In this document: piece after piece, positions 8,924 through 15,877 of the stretch
How positions within the stretch are numbered: position 1 is the first letter of the stretch
How the letters are laid out: the number at the start of each line of letters is the position of its first letter
Assembly (NCBI GenBank): GCA_027314665.1
Contig: DAHVAK010000134.1
Coordinates: 1 to 43,210, forward strand
Origin: Spirochaetales bacterium
GTDB lineage: Bacteria > Spirochaetota > Spirochaetia > DAHUYW01
Reading direction: 5' to 3'
DNA: 43,210 nt
Position numbers and translations under genes: made by a program
Notes under the pieces: generated by a model
Seen by the model: only the letters and a program-made list of their open reading frames with translations
The model's database searches: none
What the model was told of the DNA's origin: nothing

Positions 8924-9627
8924 TGGTCGCGCGGGAGGGGGGGGGAAGGAGGTCCCGTTGCGGCGTCCTTTCCACCGTGCTCGCGGCGGGCACCCTCGCG
9001 CTCCTCGCCGGATGTGCGAACAGCCCTCCCTCCGTCGTCGACACCTTCTGGCAGATGAACCTCGTTCGGAATCCCGGCAGCGGTCAGATCAGCGAGGCCT
9101 TGAGCTTTTTCGTAGATGTACGGGCCGACGGAGGGATCAAGGACCTCGACTCGATCTACCTGCTCTCGGACGCGCAGGAGCTCTACTGGCGACTCGATTC
9201 GTCGAACTGGGTGAAGAGCGAGCGCGACGGCCGGCTCTGGGTCGGCTCGAATCAGATCGAGATGAACGATCGCTCGCCGCTTCCCCGCGGCGTCTACCGC
9301 GTCATGGTCACTGCGCTGTCCGGCGAGCGCGCGGTGCGCACCTTCGACCTTTCCACCGGACCGCTGGACCCAGCGGGGGTGAGCTTTCCGAGGCTTGCGA
9401 TCGGAGCGAGCGCCCTCGAGGTCTCAAGCGCCTTTGCTTCCACGACCGTGTGGGTCTACAATCGCGTTGGGGAGCTCATTGCCGCGAAGAGCGGCGTCCC
9501 TGGACGCTGGGCACTCGCTTCGCTCCTGACGACAAGCGTCCTGCAGGCCGAGGCGACCACCCTGGTTGTCTATGCCTACGACGAGAAGCTGGGCTGCGGG
9601 GTAATCTCGGGTCCGTACGCGTTCTAG
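8923..9627 (+). CDS. predicted lipoprotein of unknown function
   Basis: About 234 residues with a basic n-region (GGGRRSRCG), a hydrophobic stretch and the lipobox LLAGC near residue 31, so it is probably acylated and anchored in the envelope. The mature part has beta-rich features: FFVDVRADGGIKDLDSIYLL and a YWRLDSSNWVKSERDG repeat-free fold with regular aromatic residues. No catalytic motif was recognised. GTG at 8923 overlaps the upstream TAG by one base and is the most likely start; a strong GGAAGGAGG at about 8945-8953 precedes a later GTG (8977), which would give a very short signal peptide. It is coupled to the SelB-like gene. Confidence 0.6.
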   Translation: MVAREGGGRRSRCGVLSTVLAAGTLALLAGCANSPPSVVDTFWQMNLVRNPGSGQISEALSFFVDVRADGGIKDLDSIYLLSDAQELYWRLDSSNWVKSERDGRLWVGSNQIEMNDRSPLPRGVYRVMVTALSGERAVRTFDLSTGPLDPAGVSFPRLAIGASALEVSSAFASTTVWVYNRVGELIAAKSGVPGRWALASLLTTSVLQAEATTLVVYAYDEKLGCGVISGPYAF

Positions 9628-9646
9628 GCCCCTTCCGAACCGGGCG

Positions 9647-10594
9647 CTAGGAGCTTCGTCGCGGGGAGCGGCTCTCGACCCGCTTTCGGCGTCGAAAGCG
9701 GGCCCGTACCGCCTCCCAGAGCCGCTGCCACTGGCTCTTGCCGTACTTGCGCGAGTAGTCGAGGACCGCCTCCTTCAGCGAGAAGTTGTTGCCGTACTTG
9801 CGCTTGAGGTCGTCCCAGTGCTGGATGAGCCAGAGATAGAGGTCCGCCTCGGTTCGCCCGGGGAAGCGCGAAAGGAGCTTCTCCTCTTCGATGAGATCGA
9901 CGATGGGCCTGAACAGCTCGTTGTACCAGGACCTGCCGGCCTCGACGAAGGGTATCTCATCCTTGCGATTCAGATTCAGGTAGTACTTGTGGACGAGAAT
10001 GTGGCGGAGGATCTCTTCGTAGCGCCCCGTTGCCGTGAAGTTGAGCTCGTCGGGGCTGAGGATCTTCCCAAGCTCCGACCGGTCGAATGCGGTCTTCTTC
10101 TCGTATTCGATGACCGCGCGCTTGAGGTCCTGGCGGGACATGCCGGGCTCGATGGCTATGTGCGAGCGTAGGGAGATGACCTCCGCGTCGATGTCTTCGC
10201 CTCCCTGCGCGCGGGCGACCGAGACCCGATGGTTGCCGTCGCGCACGAAGTACACTCCCCCGATCTCGTACAGGGTGATGGGCGGGAGGATGATGTCCTT
10301 CAGATGCGCCTTGTCGACGCTCTCCCACCGCCCGCGGATGTAGTCGTGCCGGGGCAAGAAGGTGTTGTCGAAATCCTTGTAGCGCCCCTCGCTTCCGACA
10401 ATGAGGTCGATCGGAACGGTCTTCATTCCCACGTAGGACTCGCCCCGCGGCTTGAGGAGATCCCGCACATCCTGCAGCGACAGGAGCTCCTGCCGCTCCG
10501 GGGTGAGGATGTTCAGGATTCTCGAGAGGGTCTGCCGGCTGCGAGCCCGGTTGAAGTCCTCTCGAGCAAGATGGTCAATGTTGGGCTCGCCCAT
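9647..10594 (-). CDS. ParB-like nuclease-fold protein, putative regulator
   Basis: 315-residue protein. A ParB/Srx-type fold is suggested by residues ~60-115: VPIDLIVGSEGRYKDFDNTFLP, then ITLYEIGGVYFVRDGNHRVSVA, where the GNHR box is typical of ParB-like domains that use or bind nucleotides. The rest is alpha-helical with many charged residues and ends in an Arg-rich tail (RARFRRRKRVESRSPRRSS). It lacks the chromosome-partition helix-turn-helix arrangement of true ParB and is not beside parA. ATG 10594 is chosen because GGAGG lies about 8 bases upstream, inside the end of the phosphoesterase gene; the two genes overlap by 20 bases and are probably coupled. Confidence 0.6.
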   Translation of the reverse strand: MGEPNIDHLAREDFNRARSRQTLSRILNILTPERQELLSLQDVRDLLKPRGESYVGMKTVPIDLIVGSEGRYKDFDNTFLPRHDYIRGRWESVDKAHLKDIILPPITLYEIGGVYFVRDGNHRVSVARAQGGEDIDAEVISLRSHIAIEPGMSRQDLKRAVIEYEKKTAFDRSELGKILSPDELNFTATGRYEEILRHILVHKYYLNLNRKDEIPFVEAGRSWYNELFRPIVDLIEEEKLLSRFPGRTEADLYLWLIQHWDDLKRKYGNNFSLKEAVLDYSRKYGKSQWQRLWEAVRARFRRRKRVESRSPRRSS

Positions 10595-11264
10595 CGGGGG
10601 CCTCCGTGTCGATAACAACGTGCTCATAGGCATTCACGACCATCGTGCGCCCGTAGCGGGCGAACCTCGGGGCGTTGATGTCGTAGAGATGGACGTGTCC
10701 GTGTACCAGGAAGCTCGGTTTGAATGCCCTCATAAACCAGAGAAAGACCTTGAAGCCCCGGTGGGGGCGATCATCCCCATCCTGTATTCCCTGCGGAGAA
10801 GCGTGGGTGAGGAGAATGTCCACATACCTTCCATGGAAAATCCGATTGAAGATCAGCGCGGGGAGCAGCCGAAGTGCATTGAGGAACATTCCTGTCTCGG
10901 TGAACTGATTCTGTCCATCATTGTACTTCATACTACCACCAAGTCCCGCGATTATCAAGTTCCCGAACCGCAGAACCTTCCCTCCGACATAGGTCGCGCC
11001 GTAGCTTTGAAACTCGTGGGGGTGGAGAAAGCCGTCGTTCGCAAAGGTCTCTCGATATTCCCTTCGGTAGTCGCTTATGTTTGCGAGGTTGTGGTTTCCG
11101 AACACGAAGAACAGCGGCTTGTTGAGGGAGCTCACGATGAAGCTGTAGTAGTCGAGATCAAGGTCGCCCGCGCCCAAGACGAGGTCGACATCCCCGAATC
11201 GCGATTTCACCCTATCCGAGTAGACCAGCGTATCGCGCTCGTCCGAAATGCAGAGGATCTTCAT
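10575..11264 (-). CDS. metallophosphoesterase of the calcineurin-like superfamily
   Basis: 229 residues with ordered metallophosphoesterase motifs: MKILCISDERD at the N-terminus, VLGAGDLDLDYYSF (GD motif), LFFVFGNHN (GNH motif), DILLTHASPQG (third His motif) and FLVHGHVHLYD (GHxH motif). The usual first DxH motif is replaced by SDERD, a feature of a subfamily of bacterial phosphoesterases. Activity on a phosphomonoester or diester is expected; the substrate is unknown. GGAGAGGAGGGG just before ATG 11264 decides the start; the open frame extends a further 30 bases upstream. It is transcribed with the ParB-like gene. Confidence 0.75.
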   Translation of the reverse strand: MKILCISDERDTLVYSDRVKSRFGDVDLVLGAGDLDLDYYSFIVSSLNKPLFFVFGNHNLANISDYRREYRETFANDGFLHPHEFQSYGATYVGGKVLRFGNLIIAGLGGSMKYNDGQNQFTETGMFLNALRLLPALIFNRIFHGRYVDILLTHASPQGIQDGDDRPHRGFKVFLWFMRAFKPSFLVHGHVHLYDINAPRFARYGRTMVVNAYEHVVIDTEAPDGRAQH

Positions 11265-11329
11265 CAACCCCTCCTCTCCCCGCGGCTCCGCCAAGGCAAC
11301 ACTGTACTTGCTCCCCCTTTCGAGGTACC

Positions 11330-11470
11330 ATGGGACGTAGTGGGAAAAAGGGTCATGACCCGCATCCCCATGCCGAGGATGAGTATGAGGCGGAGGCCGT
11401 CGGCCTCCGCGACTCAGTAGAGATATTAGTGGTATTTGCGAAAGGTGTCAAACCCTTTTCGGTGAGATAG
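11330..11470 (+). CDS. possible 46-residue small protein
   Basis: A short open frame with ATG at 11330, GAGG 4 bases upstream, and TAG ending 3 bases before the start of the TPR gene. The peptide begins MGRSGKKGHDPHPHAEDEYE and ends VVFAKGVKPFSVR; it has a His/acidic-rich first half and a hydrophobic patch near the end. It is the only thing I see in the interval between the divergent phosphoesterase and TPR genes, apart from a hairpin that falls within it. No homologue is recognised and the ORF could be chance; its close spacing to the next gene is the main support. Confidence 0.3.
   Translation: MGRSGKKGHDPHPHAEDEYEAEAVGLRDSVEILVVFAKGVKPFSVR
11390..11410. other. perfect GC-rich inverted repeat
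   Basis: GCGGAGGCC at 11390-11398, loop GTC, then GGCCTCCGC at 11402-11410: a 9-bp perfect stem with a 3-base loop, about 64 bases before the TPR gene. No T-tract follows, so it is not an obvious terminator; it could be an operator or a leader-RNA structure. Confidence 0.4.
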
Positions 11471-11473
11471 GCA

Positions 11474-12178
11474 ATGAGAACGACTCCGCGGCTCCTCGCA
11501 TGCATCTTCGCCCTCGTTGCGGCGAAGGCCTCTTGCGCGACGCTCCTCGAGCAGGGGATCGACGCCCTTCGCGCCAATGACGCCGCCGGAGCGAAGAGCG
11601 CCCTCCTCGGGGCCCTCAATCAGAATCCGCAGGACGAGCGGGTCTATCTGTATCTCGGGGTCGCCGACATGCAGCTCGGAGACTACAGCGGGGCGCTTGA
11701 TGTCTTCAAGCAGGGGCTCACGATTTCGCAGCGCTATACCTCCGTCTTCTGTTTCGACATCGGAAACATCTACTTCATGCAGGGACAAAACACCCTCGCC
11801 GAGGGGATGTACTCCGAGGCCATTCGCAAGGATCCCAACTTCGCGGACGCCTATCTTAATCGGGCAAACGCGAGGATGCGCCTGAACTCCTACGACGGCG
11901 CCGCCGCCGACTACACGACCTATCTCGGGCTCGCGCCGAGCTCGCCACAGCGCGACAACATCGAGAAGATCCTTGCCCTTCTCACCCAGGCGAAGGAGCA
12001 AGCGCGCCAGGAACAGCTCGCGACGGAAAAGAAGAAGCAGGAAGCGGAGGCGCAGCAGAAGAGCCTTCTCAACGAGGTGATGCAGAGCTTGCAGAACGCC
12101 TCGTCGAAAACCACGAACCTACAGGCCGGAAACGCATCCATTCAGGACTCGAAACCGAAGCTTGGGCTCGACGACTAA
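11474..12178 (+). CDS. exported TPR-repeat protein with C-terminal coiled coil
   Basis: 234 residues. The N-terminus (MRTTPRLLACIFALVAAKASC) is a signal peptide; the Cys after AKAS leaves a lipoprotein possible but the lipobox is poor. Residues ~25-160 hold about four TPR units (for example AGAKSALLGALNQNPQDERVYLYLG and NTLAEGMYSEAIRKDPNFADAYLNRANARMR). A Lys/Glu/Gln-rich coiled coil (TQAKEQARQEQLATEKKKQEAEAQQK) follows. TPR proteins of the envelope act as scaffolds, so a partner-binding role is likely. It lies 19 bases before a second TPR gene, forming an apparent pair. A GGTGAG lies 10 bases before the ATG. Confidence 0.7.
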   Translation: MRTTPRLLACIFALVAAKASCATLLEQGIDALRANDAAGAKSALLGALNQNPQDERVYLYLGVADMQLGDYSGALDVFKQGLTISQRYTSVFCFDIGNIYFMQGQNTLAEGMYSEAIRKDPNFADAYLNRANARMRLNSYDGAAADYTTYLGLAPSSPQRDNIEKILALLTQAKEQARQEQLATEKKKQEAEAQQKSLLNEVMQSLQNASSKTTNLQAGNASIQDSKPKLGLDD

Positions 12179-12197
12179 GGCAGAGGATGGAAGGATA

Positions 12198-14030
12198 ATG
12201 GACAGACGCGTTGTGATGATCGCGGGGGGCGCCCTTGCCCTGCTGCTCCTCGCAGGGGGAGGGATCTACGTCGGGACCACGGCCGCGCACGCTCACGCCG
12301 AGCGGCTTCGCGACAACACCCTCATCCTCGCCAAGCGCTACCTCGGCCAGGGGGAGTATCAGCGCGCCCTCGACCTGCTCGACCGGCTTCTCGTGCAGAA
12401 TCCGAACGACGCGCAGGCCCAGAGCCTGGAGAACGAGGCCGTCAAGGCGATCAAGGGGCAGCAAGCAGGAAAGGTCGAGGAGGGCTCAGTCGCCGCGCAG
12501 CGCCTGAGCCAAGGCCTCGAGCAGCTCGGAAAGAGCCTCCAGCAGAGCGCCTCCCGTCCCCTCCAGGTCGTGCAGCCGATCCCGGCGAGCGCCCCTGCCG
12601 CCGCGAAGGAGAACGCGGCCGAGCTACAGCAGCGAGAGAAGGCGCAGAGGGTTCAGGCCCTCATCAATCAGGGGATCACGAAGATGAACTCAGGCGACTA
12701 TGCCGGGGCGCGATCGAGCTTCCAGAGCGCCCTCGCGGTCGATCCCGACTCGGCGCTCGCCTTGGCCGAGCTCGGCGAAAGCTACGCCGAGGAGTCAAGC
12801 AGCCCGGGGAGCCTTTCGAAGGCGACCGACTACGCAAACCGGGCGGCGGCGAAGGCTCCGAATCTGTGGCTGCCTCACTACACCCTCGGCAAAGTCTATG
12901 AAGCGACAGGCTCCCTCGACAACGCGATCCGCGAGTATGGCACCGCGGCCCGGCTGAATCCAGAGAATCCGTTTCTCCCTTTTGAGCTCGGCAAGATCCA
13001 GTACCGAGCGGGGGAGTTCAGCGCCGCCCGGCAATCCTTCCAGACCGCCATCCACCTCGACCCGAAAAACGAAAAGGCCTACTATGACCTTGGGGCGACC
13101 TACCTCCAGCTGAACGACCAGTCGAGCGCCCTATCGGCCTACCGTGAGGCCACCTCGGTGAACCCGAGCTATGCCAACGCCTACTTTGCGGTGGGAGAGC
13201 TTGAGCGCACCTCCGGGAACTACGCCGGGGCCGAGTCGGCCTACCGAAAGGCGGTCGCCCTCGACGCCAGCAACGCCGCCTTCAATCGAGGGCTCGCAGT
13301 GTCGCTGTACTCCGAGGGGAAGTACCAGGATGCCGAAACCTACTTCCTGAACGCCCTAAGCCTCGAGCCGAACCGCGCGGAAAACAGCTACAACATGGCG
13401 CTCGACGAGCTGAAGCTCGGGAAGCCCAAGGCCGCTCTCCAATACGCCGAGGCCGCGGTGAAGCTTCAGCCTGACTCCGCTCCCGCCTTCTATACCCTGG
13501 GGCAGGTGAACGAGGGGATCAACAGCACCGACGCGGCGATCACGGCCTACGAGAAGGCGATCCAGCTCGACCCCAACTACCTGTCGCCGAAGATCAACCT
13601 CGGGGTCATCTACGACAACTCGGGGCTCTACGACAAGGCCCTCGCGAACCTCCTGGCCGCCTATCAGCTTGCGCCGAGCTCCATCGAGGTCAACAACGAC
13701 CTGGGCAACGTCTATCTCCATTCGGGGCTCTTTGCCGAGGCGATCGATCACTACAAACGCGCCCTCGCGCAGAATCCGACGATGACCCTCGTGCGCTATC
13801 ATCTCGCTCTGGCCTACGTGCAGAGCAAGCAGTACGACCTCGCCCAGACGGCCCTCGCGGAGGTGATCAAGCTCGATCCGCGCTTCTGGGATGCCTACTA
13901 TCAGCTCGGCAACATCTACTACCAAGAGGGAAACAAGGAGAGCGCGAAGGCGATCTTTACGGCGCTCCTGCAGAAGAATCCGGGCTACGACAAGGCTGCC
14001 GACATCCAGAAGCTCCTCTCCAACGACTAG
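12198..14030 (+). CDS. membrane-anchored multi-TPR protein
   Basis: 610 residues. A single N-terminal transmembrane segment or uncleaved signal (VVMIAGGALALLLLAGGGIYVG) is followed by one helical pair near residues 40-90 and a Gln/Ala-rich linker. From about residue 155 to the end runs a long array of at least a dozen 34-residue TPR units, with recurring LGxxYxxxGxxxxAIxxYxxAxxLxPxN spacing. The array probably forms a superhelix facing the periplasm. GGAAGG precedes ATG 12198; the upstream in-frame ATG at 12162 lies inside the previous gene. Partners are not evident. It ends just before the convergent mutL gene. Confidence 0.75.
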   Translation: MDRRVVMIAGGALALLLLAGGGIYVGTTAAHAHAERLRDNTLILAKRYLGQGEYQRALDLLDRLLVQNPNDAQAQSLENEAVKAIKGQQAGKVEEGSVAAQRLSQGLEQLGKSLQQSASRPLQVVQPIPASAPAAAKENAAELQQREKAQRVQALINQGITKMNSGDYAGARSSFQSALAVDPDSALALAELGESYAEESSSPGSLSKATDYANRAAAKAPNLWLPHYTLGKVYEATGSLDNAIREYGTAARLNPENPFLPFELGKIQYRAGEFSAARQSFQTAIHLDPKNEKAYYDLGATYLQLNDQSSALSAYREATSVNPSYANAYFAVGELERTSGNYAGAESAYRKAVALDASNAAFNRGLAVSLYSEGKYQDAETYFLNALSLEPNRAENSYNMALDELKLGKPKAALQYAEAAVKLQPDSAPAFYTLGQVNEGINSTDAAITAYEKAIQLDPNYLSPKINLGVIYDNSGLYDKALANLLAAYQLAPSSIEVNNDLGNVYLHSGLFAEAIDHYKRALAQNPTMTLVRYHLALAYVQSKQYDLAQTALAEVIKLDPRFWDAYYQLGNIYYQEGNKESAKAIFTALLQKNPGYDKAADIQKLLSND

Positions 14031-14060
14031 GCGGGCCGCGGCCTTCGGCGGGGCTCGGCC

Positions 14061-15863
14061 TCAGCCCCGGCCGACCAGGCGATAGAGCTCGTCGCGGCTG
14101 AGCTCGTACCAAATGGGACGCCCGTGGGGACAGCGGGCATTCTCGAGCCTGAAGGCCCCCGTAATGAGCTCGCGCGCGCTCAGGGCGTCGATCGCATCCC
14201 CCTCCTTTACGGCGGCCCGGCAAGCGATGGTGGCGTACAGCTCCTGCATGAGGTTGCCGGCGTCCCCCCGCGCGCTCTTCACGAACTCGATCACCTCCTC
14301 CGCAAGACCCTCGGCCGCTTCCGGAAGGGCAAGGAGCCGGAAGCGGCCCTCGCCGGCCGGCTCGAGGTCAATTCCAAGCCCGGCATAGGAGGCGCGGTTT
14401 CGCGCAAGGAGCGCCTCCTCGTCGGGATTGACCTCGAAGGTGAGGGGAAGGAGGAGCGGTTGAGCCCCGCCGTGCCGCGCGACGAGCCGATCGTAGAGCA
14501 GGCGCTCATGCGCGGCATGCTGATCGATGAGGAAGAGCCGCTCGCCGGTCTCGACGATGAGAAAGAGCCCGAAGAGTTGGCCATGGTAGCGAAGCCCTTC
14601 CTCCGGCGGCGGACCCTGCGCTTCTATCGCCTCCCGGATGGGCTTGAGCCCGCTCCAGTCGGCCAGCCCGTGCGCTCGGTCGGCGACGAACAGCGCGCCG
14701 CTTGGGCTGCCCGGATCGCGCGAGGAAGCGGGGTCGCTTCGCGCGGGGGCGGCGCCCGCTTGAGCGCCGCTCGCCTCGGCTGCAGGCGGGCGGTCGAAGG
14801 CGAGCGAAAAGCGTCCGGTCTCGGCCTTGATGAGCTCGACCACCGCATGGTGGATCTCGGGTAGGGAGCGGAAGCGCGCCTCGCGCTTGGCCGGGTGAAT
14901 GTTGAAGTCGACCAGTCCAGGATCGACCGAGAGGAAGAGGAAGCCGACCGGATAGGTGCCGCCGGGAAAGAGCTCCGAGAAGCCGTACTCGATCGCCTGG
15001 ACGAGGGCGAACTCGGAGATGCGGCGATTGTTCACGAAGGTCTGGATGTAGCGCCGGTCGCGCCGCGAAAGCGCGGGTCCCCCCGCAACGAGCGCGATTG
15101 AAAAGCCGGAACCTTCACCCGTGAAGAGGTGCAGGAGCTCTCGCGGCGCCGCCGCCGGATAGGCGCCCGCGACACGCTCGAGGAGTCCCTCCGCTGTAAA
15201 ATCATCCGCCCGGGCAGCCGCCGCGTGAGCCGTCGCCGGCAGGAAGCTCTTCATCTCCCCGTCGACGAAGAAGCGAAGGGTCGCCCCCGGGAAGGGAAGG
15301 GCCTTGTCGAGGAAGATGGCCCTGCAGAGGGAGCTCTCAGCGGAGGGGTTTTTCAGGAAGCGGCGCCGCCCGGGGATGGCATAGAAGAGGTCGCCCGCCT
15401 CGACGACGGTCCCGGGGTTGCCCTTCGCCTCCTCAAGGGCGATGAGCTTGCCGCCCTCGACCGTGAGGCGGTGGGCCGGGCCTTCGAGCGCCGCGCGGCT
15501 CGTTATGGCGAGTCTCGCACAGGCGGCGACACTTGCAAGGGCCTCGCCGCGGAAGCCGAGACTCCGAACCACGGCAAGATCCTCCGCCGTCTCGATCTTG
15601 GAGGTCGCGTGGGGGAGGCAGCACAGCTCGAGGTCCTCGCGCGTCATGCCGCGTCCATTGTCGACGACGCGGATGGAGGCGATTCCCCCTCCGCTCACCG
15701 AGACTGCTATCTCGGAAGCGCCTGCATCGAGGGAGTTGTCGAGCAGCTCTCGGACTACGGAGGCGGGCCGGTCGATCACCTCGCCGGCCGCGATCTTTCG
15801 TGCGACGGACTCCGAGAGGAGGTGGATCCTCCTCCCGGAGCCCTCATTCTGTCCGCTCGTCAC
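14061..15863 (-). CDS. mutL: DNA mismatch repair protein MutL
   Basis: 600 residues. The N-terminal GHKL ATPase is complete: RPASVVRELLDNSLDAGASEI (motif I), VVDNGRGM (motif II), LPHATSKI and SLGFRGEALAS (motif III), then NNRRIS and DFNIHPAKREARF in the transducer domain. A Pro/Ala-rich linker joins it to the C-terminal dimerisation/endonuclease domain with FLIDQHAAHERLLYD, ACRAAVKEGD and CPHGRP. This marks the endonuclease-type MutL found in bacteria without MutH. The open frame runs upstream through the FecR-barrel gene but is not coding there; GTG 15863 is 14 bases after that gene's stop. MutS is not in the window. Confidence 0.93.
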   Translation of the reverse strand: MTSGQNEGSGRRIHLLSESVARKIAAGEVIDRPASVVRELLDNSLDAGASEIAVSVSGGGIASIRVVDNGRGMTREDLELCCLPHATSKIETAEDLAVVRSLGFRGEALASVAACARLAITSRAALEGPAHRLTVEGGKLIALEEAKGNPGTVVEAGDLFYAIPGRRRFLKNPSAESSLCRAIFLDKALPFPGATLRFFVDGEMKSFLPATAHAAAARADDFTAEGLLERVAGAYPAAAPRELLHLFTGEGSGFSIALVAGGPALSRRDRRYIQTFVNNRRISEFALVQAIEYGFSELFPGGTYPVGFLFLSVDPGLVDFNIHPAKREARFRSLPEIHHAVVELIKAETGRFSLAFDRPPAAEASGAQAGAAPARSDPASSRDPGSPSGALFVADRAHGLADWSGLKPIREAIEAQGPPPEEGLRYHGQLFGLFLIVETGERLFLIDQHAAHERLLYDRLVARHGGAQPLLLPLTFEVNPDEEALLARNRASYAGLGIDLEPAGEGRFRLLALPEAAEGLAEEVIEFVKSARGDAGNLMQELYATIACRAAVKEGDAIDALSARELITGAFRLENARCPHGRPIWYELSRDELYRLVGRG

Positions 15864-15877
15864 GCACCGCCTTGCGT

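Noticed and set aside
14050-14068. GGGGCT...AGCCCC hairpin between TPR gene and mutL as a terminator
   Set aside because: Stem of only 6 bp with no T-tract on either side, and it overlaps the end of mutL.
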